Shown piece after piece: positions 1 through 8,140 of a stretch of DNA of 20,151 nucleotides. Where the stretch lies: contig MU657300.1 in the NCBI GenBank assembly GCA_026770575.1, positions 39,395 through 59,545 on the forward strand. The letters run 5' to 3'. The first letter of the stretch is position 1; each line of letters opens with the position of its first letter. Below the pieces are notes generated by a model. It was not told where the DNA came from. It saw only the letters and a program-made list of their open reading frames with translations, and made no database searches. The position numbers and the translations under genes were made by a program. The stretch is from Pelagophyceae sp. CCMP2097 (taxonomy: Eukaryota > Sar > Pelagophyceae).

Positions 1-154
1 CCTGTGACCAAAAACTTCTTCTATGATGATTCCAATGAGGCTCCTGCTCGACCTCAACTCCCAATTTTAGCGATCGCATCAACCACCAATCGCTAAATCG
101 GCCGAGTTGCTGTTTTTTTCTTCCCAAGGTGGAACCTCGGATTTGCTGGGCGAC

Positions 155-199
155 GGACAGACAAACAAACGGACAGACAAACAGACAGACAGACAGACA
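155..199. repeat. CAGA/CAAA tetranucleotide microsatellite
   Basis: About 45 bases of imperfect ACAG/ACAA tetranucleotides (GGACAGACAAACAAACGGAC and then pure CAGA units). It has no coding value: the Cys/Leu/Ser/Val run read on the minus strand comes only from the repeat. Confidence 0.9.
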
Positions 200-236
200 T
201 AATTGCCCCTGGTACAATTTGTAATCCTTCAATCAA

Positions 237-299
237 AGGACCCGAAGGGCCCTTGCCGTAAACTGACGTTGAATAAACGGCAAGGACCCTTCGGGTCCT
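237..299. repeat. Long hairpin: 23-bp inverted repeat with 17-base loop
   Basis: The left arm at 237-259 (AGGACCCGAAGGG... to CCGT) pairs with the right arm at 277-299 (ACGGCAAGGACCCTTCGGGT...) with one mismatch around a 17-base loop. It lies directly downstream, in minus-strand sense, of the decayed WD40 fragment. It could be a 3'-end RNA structure, a small palindromic insertion or a MITE remnant; the sequence does not decide. Confidence 0.8.
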
Positions 300-302
300 G
301 AA

Positions 303-510
303 CCACGCTGTCGTGTCCCCATCGGCGCGATGCGCTTCGCTGTCGGGCGAGGACGCACGGCTCGTGACGTCGCTGGCGTGCGAGTGTCGTCTGCAGCGCA
401 CCCGTCTCGGCGTCGCAGAGCCGCGCCGTCGTGTCCCTGCTCGACGTCCCGATTCGCTCGCCGTCGGGCGAGAAGGCGCAGCTCCAGACGCCGCCGGTGT
501 GTCCCTCACG
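303..510 (-). pseudogene. Decayed WD40-repeat fragment
   Basis: On the minus strand, 510-382 encodes one well-preserved WD40 blade: EGHTGGVWSCAFSPDGERIG followed by TSSRDTTARLCDAETGALQT. It has the GH dipeptide, the SPDG turn and the D-x-T-A-R-L strand, but the closing WD is changed to CD. The next blade is recognisable only in another frame (about 352-303: SPD, then DGDTTAW), so the frame is broken between blades. WD40 proteins normally carry four to eight blades forming a propeller scaffold. One good blade and one frameshifted blade indicate a relic, or a gene end with an unrecognised intron. No start codon or upstream blades could be placed. Confidence 0.55.
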
Positions 511-1226
511 CAGACGATGCGTGGCTCGGAGCTGCCGCCCTTCGTCTGGATGAACGCCGGCCACTCGACGCGGGGCCGCAGTGCAAGAGCATTGCACAGA
601 GGGCCACACACACGGGGCCGCTCCAGTACACTGTCTCCACCGCGCGCCGCAGGTCCGCTCCAGTGTTTCGCCGCGCATGAGGCGCCCTGGGCCTCGAGAA
701 CCCTCTCGTGGTACGCGTGTACGCCGAAGAGCCTCGAGCAAGGGGCACGCGTGCCTCGCCGTGCGTGTGAAGAAGTACCTGCTTTCCACGGTCCTGCCGC
801 CGACGGGCAGGACCACGAGGCCCGAGGGCTACTTCGCGCTCCGTCGCCATCGACTCTTCGTTGGACTCCGGCTCCGACTCTGACCCCTCCGAGACCTCCG
901 AGACTTTCCGGGATATTAGACTAAAACCCTCATGTCTGACTTTGCCGCAGGCCCTCGTGGCGGCTCGGCGTGCCTCCCGGGTCACGCCCGTGACTCTGGG
1001 CCATGGGCGCAATGTGTTCGAGGACGAACCCGCACCCCCGAGTGCCTCTACGGAATTGGACATGACAGGACACAGTCTGGACACTGCGCCGGCGACGCGC
1101 ACTTGCCAAGGGGTTGGCAGTGTGTGTATTGCACGCGCCCTCTCCCCTCGGCGACTAGGCGGATCGGGGGCATAAGACGTGCCTGCGCAGGATCAAAACA
1201 CTTGCATATCCTGATAGATCCACCCC
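511..1226. other. GC-rich sequence without an assignable gene
   Basis: Several overlapping open frames exist on both strands. On the plus strand 861-1175 has an acidic Ser/Asp/Glu start (DSGSDSDPSETSETF); on the minus strand 1102-506 mirrors it. Neither shows a recognisable domain, and they are antisense to each other, so at most one is real. I see no RNA gene here. Confidence 0.4.
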
Positions 1227-1335
1227 GTCCACGGCACGCGTCGCGTAAGCCACCCCCCAAAGCACTCTGCGTCACTGCTTGTCCACGCCCTGCTCGTCCA
1301 CGACGCGCGTCGCGTAAGCCACCCCCAAAACACTC
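1227..1335 (+). repeat. Two copies of a ~40-bp direct repeat, 69 bp apart
   Basis: GTCCACG...CGCGTCGCGTAAGCCACCCC occurs at 1227-1266 and again at 1296-1335 with few differences. It is followed by an A/T-rich run of TTTATTAAT units (about 1341-1366) that contains AATAAA on the minus strand. No function can be assigned. Confidence 0.8.
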
Positions 1336-1827
1336 ACGACATTTATTAATTTATTAATTTATTTTTTGAAAGCAACAAATGAATACCAGTTGGAACGCTT
1401 CTCCTGCTCGGCGCCTCGCGTTCCGGGGTTGCTAGGTCCACCGGGCCACGTCCCTGGTTAACAAATAAATACACATGTTCTCGCACCTCGGCGGCCTGCG
1501 CGACACGCGGAGCCCATACTGGCCTCCAAAATTGTTAATTTCCTAGATATCGGTGAGATACGGGAAAATTCGGTAATTTACGGTAAGTTACAAAAAGTTG
1601 TTGACCATTACCGCAATGAATTAACTGTACTGATGTGGGCCGAGAAAATTGATTTGGCGACTTTGGCGACGGCAGTTTTCTCCCAAGGACTCCTCCGATT
1701 TTTGTTCACCCCCGCCGCTGGGCGCGTACGGCCGTTGGTAAGGCGGCTACGTCGAGCAACCTCTGGATTACCTGGCCTAAATTTCCCCGGAAGGTTTTTA
1801 AAAAGCTCCAGTAGACCCGTTTTTAGA
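1336..1827. other. AT-richer intergenic sequence
   Basis: This holds the TTTATTAA run, sequence with no coding signature, and a short open frame at 1633-1836 read equally well on both strands. No gene is supported. Confidence 0.5.
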
Positions 1828-1894
1828 TATATATAAAACACGACGTTCCTTCTCTTTTTTTAAAGAAAAATGCGGTGTGTGTGTATATAAAAAG
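1828..1894 (+). promoter_or_regulatory. Two TATA-box-like elements
   Basis: TATATATAAAA at 1828-1838 and TATATAAAAAG at 1884-1894 (after a short GT run) are the strongest TATA-like strings upstream of the S1-domain gene. They lie about 700 bases before its proposed ATG at 2586, so they would require a long or spliced 5' leader, or they serve another transcript. This is motif-level evidence only. Confidence 0.3.
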
Positions 1895-1946
1895 GGCGTC
1901 TGAAATGATTCAAATCGCTGCAACTTTTACAAAATACGCCCGTTTG

Positions 1947-2426
1947 TTAAAGTAGAAGCCCCGCGGACTTTCCCTTGGGGTGCTTGCGAGGCTGCCGGAA
2001 GCTCAGGCCAATGGCATCGGCCCGTTCGCCCTCTGTGGGGGGCATTTTAGACTCGATACGTTCCACGAATCCGGCGAATTGGCGATTCCGAGTCTCCAAG
2101 ACAGAGATTCGATGAACTCTGGCGGCCGGTATCTCATCTCCCCGGGCTCGGCCGCGGCCCTCTCTTGCAGGATTCGGAGCGCCCCGAACGCCCTCTTTCC
2201 AACGCCCCAGTCGGAGGCGACAAAGCTGCCCGGGGAGCGGGCTCCAGGTTCTGCTTGCTTCAATTAAAATCCATCCTGGTTCCAAGTTCGAGGCAAGGTA
2301 CGCCAGCGCCTTAGCGCGCCGAGGCGCAAATCGCGCGCGGATGAGAGGGCTCCAGCTCAAACTCGCACATCGCAATATCGGGCTCTTCCACCGGCGAGTA
2401 TCCCCCTCCGTTTTAAACACGGGCAA
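1947..2426 (-). CDS. Possible 3' part of an unidentified minus-strand gene
   Basis: The minus-strand frame ends at a TAA (1947-1949). Its last ~60 residues look coding-like: RVHRISVLETRNRQFAGFVE, then RIESKMPPTEGERADAIGLS and a basic tail. They mix amphipathic helix with few Arg/Pro-only runs, unlike most open frames in this window. The N-terminal part (2426-2150) is compositionally poor, so an intron boundary is likely near 2150-2200. I recognise no family. It could also be a chance frame, because it overlaps another open minus frame (2263-2003). Confidence 0.22.
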   Translation of the reverse strand: MPVFKTEGDTRRWKSPILRCASLSWSPLIRARFAPRRAKALAYLASNLEPGWILIEASRTWSPLPGQLCRLRLGRWKEGVRGAPNPAREGRGRARGDEIPAARVHRISVLETRNRQFAGFVERIESKMPPTEGERADAIGLSFRQPRKHPKGKSAGLLL

Positions 2427-2585
2427 GTCTCGATCGATCGCATGGTGCCCTGTCCTGGCGGCGGCGTTTCGTGGGGAATTGCCCCGCGCCTTTTCAGCGA
2501 CGCCATCTTTGGGCGAGATTTACTTTAAACGATCAAACTTTGGGCGAGAGTTTGATTCTGCGGGCCAAATCCCGAGGCGCCCCGT

Positions 2586-5500
2586 ATGCGGCTCCTCTGG
2601 GCCGCGACGCTGTGCGTCGCATGCGGCCTCCAGGCGGCGCCGCGGCGTTTGGCGCGCCTTTCCAAAAGGGCATCGTCAGACGGCCGCCGCGCCGTCCAGA
2701 CGGCGGCGCCGGCGCCGGTGCAGCCGGGGCAGACGACCGACGAAAACGCCGCGTGGTCCGCAAGGCGGCGTCCGTATATGCGCGGCGGGCCGCCGTTCTT
2801 CAGGAGCGTATACGGAGCCATCGGCCGAAGCCTCGTTGCAGCACCGACCTTATCCATCGACGTAGGCCGTCGAGGGTCGAGCTCAACACTCTCAAGGCCG
2901 GCGACGCCGTCCACGGCTTTGTCGATTCGCCGGTTGTCACTGGCAAGAACGGGGTCAAAGTCTGGTGCGCCGATTCGAGGGCCCGGCAGCCCTTCAACAC
3001 AGACTTTGCAGGCTCGACTGCGGTGTCGTGCGCACGCGCGTACGCCAAGACGGCTCCAGGGACGTCATGTGAGCGGCGGGGAGCGGTGCGGGGCCGTTGG
3101 CACTCGCTTGTGCACCCTCAAAGACGGTCCCTTGTGCAGTCGCGTATGGGCCCTCAAAGACGGTCCCTTGTGCACTCTCGTGCGACCCCTCTGGCTCTCG
3201 GAGCGCCGCGGTTCTAGGCACGTCTCCGGCATGGTGCGGCTGCCGCCGCGGCCGTGGCCAAAGTGCGTTTTCTTCTGATTGGGCGTTTTCAGAAAGGGCG
3301 TTTTCAGAAAGGGCGTTTTCAGAAAGGGCGTTTTCAGAAAGGAAGTGGGAATCGCGGGCCGTCTCAATCTCGAATGGCCCTCGGTTCGCGGTGGCCTCTT
3401 CGGGCCCCGTGAAGATCTCTTCGGAGCGAGATGGGACAAGACGTTGCCCTTTCTGAAAGGGACCAGACGTTGCCCTTGAACCGCGAATGGGCCGGGTTTT
3501 GTCCGACGCGCCGTGGTACATACCCGAGATGGCGCGTCGTTTGACACCGCCGAAGACCCGGGCGGGTCGGGCATTTCCGAGACGTGGGTGCGGACTAACA
3601 GTCTCCCGAAATGTACTCGGCGAGCGGGATATAAATCCGACGACGGCCCACTCGTAGGACGGCCGAATTCGCTGCTTTGAAAGCGACTCTCTCCACCTTG
3701 CGCTCCCCGCTGGTCGCCTACGTCTCCGCCTCTCGAGAGGAGAGCGCGCAGTTGGTCCTGTCGCCTTTCCCGCCGAGGCTTGTAGAAGACGTTGAAACCG
3801 TCGAGCTGATGCCGCTCTCCGCTCTCAAAGTCGGAGACGCCCTCGAGGGTGCGTCTTGCGGTTCTCAAGTGCCTTTTAGGAGGGTGCGTCTTAGGGTCCA
3901 ACGTCGTGGCCTTTGTGGGCCAGGGCCGCGCGTTCATCACCGTCGACGTCTGGCACGACGCGCCTCTGTCCAAGAAGCGCGACAAGCCCATTCTGGCCCT
4001 CCTCCGCGGCTGGGCGCTGCCGCACAACGCCTCGCTGGCGACGGCCTTCAAGGGCGACGGAGTCAAGAGGGTGGTCCGCAAGGGCGACCGTCTGGGCCCC
4101 GTCTTCGTTCGAAAGGTGACGCCCCTGTCCGCTCGGTTGGAAGTCTCGCTCGAAAAAGTCGACCCGGCCAAGGCCCAAAAGCAGCGGCAGCGGCGCGCGG
4201 CCGGGTTTTTGAAAAAGCGGAAGACGCTCGAGAACTTAAAAGTCGGCCACGTCGTCTCTTTGCGGCGCCGGTTTGGAAAACCCGGAATTGCGGAGCCGCG
4301 GCCAGAGTCGCCGGCGGGTACTCAAAGGCCAGAGTCCCCGTTTTGCACCTTTGGGAATACCGCAGGCTCCCAGGGGGCGCAAAGGCCGTGCTCCCTGGGA
4401 TCCCCAAAGAATGCCACGACGAGTCCTCTGATGGTCCCAAGGAGGGTCCCACCTCGAGCCCCGAATCGGAAACCACGCGCTCGAGGCAGTCTCTCCTGTC
4501 CGATACGAAGCTGACGCGGCCCCCGGGTCCGACGGGGTCCTTTCCGCGCAAGATGCGCCCCCGAGGTCCCCAAGACGGCCGTGGGGCGCCAAGGCACGTG
4601 CCGCGGGAATTTCTACACGTCTCGAATTGAAAGTCCAAAACCACCGCACCAATCCACGATGCCGGCCTGGGGCAGCCCCGCCGGTGGATTTTAAGCAAGC
4701 AATCCAACACGCGCGCCAAAATCGCACCAAGGCGGATATTGAGGATTTAAGAAAATCTATGTCCAAATTGGGGCCCACGCTGCCCCCAAACAAGCCTTTT
4801 GGGATTTTATTAAATCTTTTAAACGTCTTGCTGATTGTGGCATCTTTGGTTTTGGATCTTGGATTGGGCCTTTTGCTTTTGGGTTGGACTCTGGGCAACC
4901 CTCTTGAGCCCTATCTCGGCGGTTGCAGAGCTTGAACCGGATTGCGTTTGGATGGTCAGAAAAAGACCGAGCGTCGCAAACCCCGGGGCTAGCGCTTGGC
5001 GGCGTGCGCTTGAGCCTCGTCGCTCTCTCGAGAATGGCCTCGCCTCGCCTCGGTGCCGAGTCCGCGCCACGTCGGTGGTTTGCGGCGCCGCGCCAGCCCG
5101 CCGCCGGAGGTGCGCTCGCCGGACTGCGCGGCCGTGGACGTATGGTCTTAGCAGCGCTGCAGTACGCCCGTCTCGATTCCGGAGAAGGAGCACATGCTCC
5201 CGGAAATCGCGTCCGGCAATGGCCATCTCTTCTTCAAGTTGCGAGACAATGGCTTCCGGAGAGGAGGATGCTTCCTAGACACGCTTCAAAGCACGCTTGC
5301 TCGCCGGGGCATGCCGAAAGAGGCCCCAGGTGCGCTCGTCTCGGCCAGGGCTTGAATCCGGCAGACGGCGCGTCCACCTTTTTAATGTCCTGCCGACTTC
5401 CCGGGTCCTCGGGTCACATTTGGAGCCTGACCAAGGAGACGCGCCCCGGTGAAATCGTCACGACCGCCGCAACGCGATGCCACTGAACAACCGCACGACC

Positions 5501-7689
5501 CACTTGGCCACGGGTGCAGCCGCTTTGTCTTCTCCGAAGAATCGCCCAAATTTTGTGTTCTCGAAATATCGCCCAAATCCGGTCTCGAAACAGCCGCGAC
5601 GCCCGTACGGACCAAAGACAGTCCGAGGACCGACTTCAGTCCGACTCGAGACGGCCCTCGTCTCCTACAGTCGCTCGATTTCTCAAAGTCCAAAAGCACA
5701 AAGCCAAATCCAAGAACCAGAATTGTCAAAATCTCAACAAGGCGCCTCTTCAAACATTTTATCAACTCCCAAAAGTCGCGTTTTCGAGATTGGGGCTCCA
5801 GCAATGGAGCCAATGCTCCATATCCGGATTTTGACACGTTTCTGGTTTTGGATTGGCTTTTGGCCTTTTGGAGAGCCACTGCCGAGGGTTCGAGACCAGG
5901 TTGGAGCAACCTCGGAGCAGGCCACGTCGAGGCGGCCGGTTTCCTCGGGGACTGGAATCCAACCTCTGTGGGTCGTTTCGGCCGTGCTTGCCTCGGGTCC
6001 GAACTCTGGGCAGTTTCGTGGCCAAGACAAAGCCGGGAACCGGGATGGCATCACTTGAGCACCCCGAGGCGGCACCATCCAGCAGGACGACGCAGCCCTT
6101 TGAGACCACTTGCGCGTTTCACTCGCGGCAAGCGCCTTTTTGAGATGCCCTTGAACCCCCCTTGGCGGGCTCTTCGATTGCGCCGGCAACGCGTCTTCCG
6201 AGCGGCGGCCCTCGGAAAGGCCATCGAGGGGAGCCGCGGTCCGCGCGACGTTGACAAGGGCCCCGCAAAAGGACTTTGAGCCGCCGCGCTCGAAAGGCAC
6301 TGCATGGAACCGATGCACAGTTTTGGGGCCTTGTTCCAACAAACTTCGGTTCGCCAAACAGTGCCGTCGAGAGCGAGAGGGCTCTGGTGCGCCGCCTCTT
6401 GAACTGGTGCGGGCCTTGCGTAGAGTTTTCCTTTTTAAATTGACGCACTCGTAAACGCTCCAACAGCGCGGGGCAAAAGGCGGCGGGGCGAGTTCGGAGG
6501 CCGAGGCGAGGGGCGGGCGCCAGCAAGCAGCCCCAGCCGCGGCAAACGAAAGCGCCGTGGGCGTTTGGCCCAAGTCGGGCCGAGTGCTCTGCTGGGTCTT
6601 GCCGTTTTCTTTCCACGTCTTGGATTGGCTTTGCCGTTTTCTTTCCACGTCTTGGATTGGCTTTGCCGTTTTCTTGCCACGTCTGAAGATTGGCTTTGCC
6701 GTTTTTTCTGAAGACGTTGCCCGATGCCGCTTTTCGACCCCATCTTCGACCTTGTCCAAGGATGGGCCGTCGGCCCAAAAAGCGACTGCCCCAAAGGGGT
6801 CTTGCGCTGCTTTGAGAAAAGGCCCCTCCGAGGGTTGGAGACCACGCTGCGAACCGGGGCATTCGACGACGTTCAAAAGTCCCTTTCGGGGGGCGAGTTC
6901 GGCGGCCGCAGGCGGATGGTCCTTTTGAGACGATGGGTCTTGCGGCGCCCAAAGGGGTCTTGCGCAGCACCCAATCGGCCCAGAGTGCGGCCCCTACGGT
7001 TTGCGGCGGATTTGAATCCGACGAGGGAGGGAGGGCCCCGAAATCGCAAACGGCCCCCAAGATGGGCACTTTCGCACCGACGCAAAGTCGCACGAAAAAC
7101 TAGGTCCAAGCCAGCGTCGTGAAAATGACACGATTCGGTGCCATCTGCGACATCGGCACGCCGGGCACGGGTGCGTGCGGTTGCCACTCGGTCGCAATCA
7201 AATCGAAAGCGTGCCATTCGGCCGCCTTTTGAAATCGGCGGGAAATCTTCGGGCACTGTTTCACGAAATACGGGCAATGGCACGCCAAGGACCCGCAGGC
7301 GTCATCATGCGCGACTCTCGCGTGCCGCGCTTCGTCGACGTCGGCCAGGTCGTCGAGGTGACCGTTTCGGCCATGGTCTCGTGCGTTGAAGAATTTGCGA
7401 TTCCCGGGCGCTTGGTCGACGCCAAAACGAAAAAGCGCTTCGAGAATGGCCAACTTGCCTTTCTAGGCGAAGCGGCTCCCCGCTCGCGCCGCGCATCTCG
7501 CTCGCGCTGGCGGAGGGCGACAAATCCACCGTATGGGCCAAGTTCGACGTCGAGGCAGACCGCGCCCGGAAAAAAATGCTCGCAATGCAATTTGCGGACG
7601 ACGACGACGACGACGACGAGGACGCCGGCTTCGACCAGCTGGAGGACGACGACGACATCGACTTCGATCTGGGGCTCGACACGTATTAA
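2586..7689 (+). CDS. Split gene: plastid-type protein with three S1 RNA-binding domains
   Basis: Spliced gene whose product carries three S1 (OB-fold, RNA-binding) domains and an acidic C-terminus; bS1-like proteins help load mRNA on plastid ribosomes. The ATG at 2586 opens MRLLWAATLCVACGLQAAP, a signal-peptide-like core, then a basic Ser/Arg stretch, as in bipartite targeting through secondary plastid membranes (inference). Domain 1 starts LKAGDAVHGFVDS (2891) and ends VAYVSASREESAQLVLS (to 3762). Domain 2 runs from LKVGDALEG (3824) to VRKGDRLGPVFVRKVTPLSA and RLEVSLEKVD (about 4164). Domain 3 is LKVGHV (4236), then KMTRFGAICDIGT and RISLALAEGD. Introns are needed: one candidate is 2774-2841 (GTATAT...TTGCAG), another 3849-3894 (GTGCGT...CTTAG, or AG at 3879). 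The junction inside domain 1 (3027 to about 3684) is unresolved. Spinach chloroplast S1 also has three domains. Two adjacent genes remain possible. Confidence 0.65.
2891..3027 (+). CDS. Exon of the S1 gene: start of S1 domain 1
   Basis: The frame reads TLKAGDAVHGFVDSPVVTGK then NGVKVWCADSRARQPFNTD. The K-x-G-D-x-V-x-G start and the following strand pair are the first half of an S1 barrel. A GTGCGC donor at 3028 is the likely 3' limit, because sequence after it turns into repeats without S1 character. The 5' limit depends on the unresolved junction with the pre-sequence exon (candidate acceptor TTGCAG ending at 2841). Confidence 0.5.
3115..3174 (+). repeat. Direct repeat, 24 bp, spaced 36 bp
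   Basis: CCCTCAAAGACGGTCCCTTG plus TGCA is present at 3115-3138 and 3151-3174. It lies inside the region between the two parts of S1 domain 1, which otherwise holds no recognisable coding sequence. Confidence 0.85.
3281..3340 (+). repeat. Four perfect tandem copies of a 15-bp unit
   Basis: GGGCGTTTTCAGAAA is repeated exactly four times (3281, 3296, 3311, 3326). Because 15 is a multiple of three the array is open in several frames, which creates misleading periodic peptides on both strands. Confidence 0.95.
3684..4253 (+). CDS. Exons of the S1 gene: end of domain 1, all of domain 2, start of domain 3
   Basis: Upstream of 3849 the frame reads VAYVSASREESAQLVLSPFP and ends LKVGDALEG. From 3895 a second frame reads SNVVAFVGQGRAFITVDVWH through KGDRLGPVFVRKVTPLSARL to KTLENLKVGHV. 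A 46-base GTGCGT...TTAG intron (3849-3894) joins the two frames; a 31-base version ending at 3879 also stays in frame. Between domains 2 and 3 lies a basic, Gln/Arg/Lys-rich helix (AKAQKQRQRRAAGFLKKRK), probably a linker that adds RNA affinity. The exon closes at 4253, where domain 3 breaks off after KVGHV. The 5' end at 3684 follows a weak AAAG acceptor and is uncertain. Confidence 0.65.
3845..3892 (+). repeat. 13-bp direct repeat around the small intron
   Basis: GAGGGTGCGTCTT occurs at 3845-3857, spanning the exon edge and splice donor, and again at 3880-3892, just before the acceptor CTTAG. The spacing is 35 bases. The second copy therefore also contains a donor-like GTGCGT inside the intron. 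Confidence 0.85.
5152..5355 (+). other. Coding-like open segment within the intron, unidentified
   Basis: This frame lacks a clear start and reads TPVSIPEKEHMLPEIASGNG, then HLFFKLRDNGFRRGGCFLDT and LQSTLARRGMPKEAP to a TGA at 5353-5355. It has balanced hydrophobic and charged residues, unlike the surrounding Arg/Pro/Ala-rich frames. The sequence just upstream ends GCTGCAG (5162), a plausible splice acceptor, and GTGCGC at 5110 is a plausible donor. It may be an exon of a nested or relic gene. I recognise no family. Confidence 0.25.
6600..6706 (+). repeat. Tandem array of a 32-bp unit (about 3.3 copies)
   Basis: The unit TGCCGTTTTCTTTCCACGTC TTGGATTGGCTT starts at 6600, 6632 and 6664, with a partial copy from 6697. 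On the minus strand it yields periodic ENGKA-type peptides that are not evidence of a protein. Confidence 0.95.
7104..7689 (+). CDS. Last exons of the S1 gene: domain 3 and acidic tail
   Basis: Three exons are inferred. Exon 7104-7170 reads VQASVVKMTRFGAICDIGTP. Exon 7299-7380 reads GVIMRDSRVPRFVDVGQVVE VTVSAMV. Exon 7467-7689 reads RSGSPLAPRISLALAEGDKS and ends in an Asp-rich tail and DFDLGLDTY. Together they give a textbook S1 pattern: FGA-x-x-D-I-G, V-G-Q-V-V-x-V-x-V, R-I-S-L-x-L. The introns are 7171-7298 (GTGCGT...CCGCAG; an AG at 7289 also keeps phase) and 7381-7466 (GTGCGT...TTTCTAG after a pyrimidine-rich tract). The stop is TAA at 7687-7689. The acidic C-terminus (seven Asp in a row, then DDDD) is typical of disordered tails; its role is unknown. 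Confidence 0.75.
7381..7466 (+). other. 86-base intron that explains an apparent frameshift
   Basis: It begins GTGCGTTGAA and ends CCAACTTGCCTTTCTAG, with a branch-like CCAAC and a pyrimidine tract. Removing it joins SAMVS to RSGSPLAPRISLALAEGD in phase and completes the S1 fold. Without it the protein would run past the fold in the wrong frame. Confidence 0.75.
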
Positions 7690-7945
7690 ATGCGAAATTC
7701 GAAATTCGAAAGACGAAGTTCCGATACAACCTTTTGGGCTGCCCCCGCGAAATTTAAATCCGCCCTTATTGAGAGTATGCCAAGTCCGACTTTGGGGCGC
7801 TGCTTCGTGCGCCGGGGTATCTGGGGCGGAGACCATGAATCGAGTATGCCATCGCCTGAGAACGAGGTTTGGAGAAAATCGCTCCTTGGCCTGAGCCCAT
7901 TGGCTGAATTATGGTGTACATTTCTAAAAAGGGTCAAGTTTCCTC
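7690..7945. other. 3' flank between the S1 gene and the hAT-like element
   Basis: A short tandem CGAAATT follows the stop codon. GAGTATGCCA appears twice (about 7772 and 7851). No AATAAA signal is visible. Open frames exist on both strands but none is convincing. Confidence 0.4.
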
Positions 7946-7971
7946 TTTTTTTCCTGAGTCGTCGCGTAGGG

Positions 7972-8019
7972 CCCTACGTAGGGCCCTACGACCCTACGTA
8001 GGGTCGGCTGGACCCTACG
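7972..8019 (+). repeat. Left subterminal repeat of the element (48 bp)
   Basis: This 48-base stretch beginning CCCTACGTAGGGCCCTACGA is identical to 8677-8724 and in the same orientation. It contains two copies of the 12-base palindrome CCCTACGTAGGG. Subterminal repeats of hAT elements are the usual binding sites of the transposase BED finger. Confidence 0.9.
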
Positions 8020-8140
8020 CGGCCCGTAGAGTCCCACGCGTAGGGCTTTGTGATATTTCGGCGAGCAGTTTCCGTTAACGAGACGTTGACAGTGTGTGTT
8101 TAACGAAACGCGCACGAGCCACAATTCGAGCCATCGTGCC

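Larger units (their letters stand above)
4254..7103 (+). other. Giant intron (about 2.85 kb) of the S1 gene
   Basis: The exon ending at 4253 reads ...LKVGHV and the exon from 7104 reads VQASVVKMTRFGAICDIGT. Joined, they give the canonical S1 beginning with the same phase on both sides. The donor is GTCTCTTTG at 4254 (4251 is one codon away and also works) and the acceptor is AAACTAG ending at 7103. The interior has no S1 sequence. It holds repeats, mirrored segments rich in TTGGATTGG, a 32-bp tandem array at 6600-6706 and one coding-like segment at 5152-5355. The junction is inferred from protein continuity, not from a transcript. Confidence 0.6.

Noticed and set aside
3065..4171. Minus-strand frame of 368 codons
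   Set aside because: It is antisense to the S1 exons and to the 15-bp array, is Arg/Pro/Ser-rich and has no domain.
4627..4935. Short plus-strand frame with a hydrophobic Leu-rich end, as a membrane protein
   Set aside because: The hydrophobic part is translation of the TTTTGGATTGG repeat, which recurs inverted near 5690 and directly near 5840.
5734..7093. Long minus-strand frames (380 and 324 codons) with periodic ENGKA-type peptides
   Set aside because: The periodicity is the 32-bp tandem repeat; the rest is GC-driven and lies inside the intron.
7381..7500. Apparent frameshift or sequencing error in the S1 gene near 7478
   Set aside because: An 86-base intron with a GTGCGT donor and TTTCTAG acceptor restores the S1 fold in phase, so no error needs to be assumed.
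8096..8140. Upstream ATG at 8096 as the start of the BED protein
   Set aside because: The ATG at 8141 has the much better context (GCCATGG), and the 15 extra residues add no recognisable feature.
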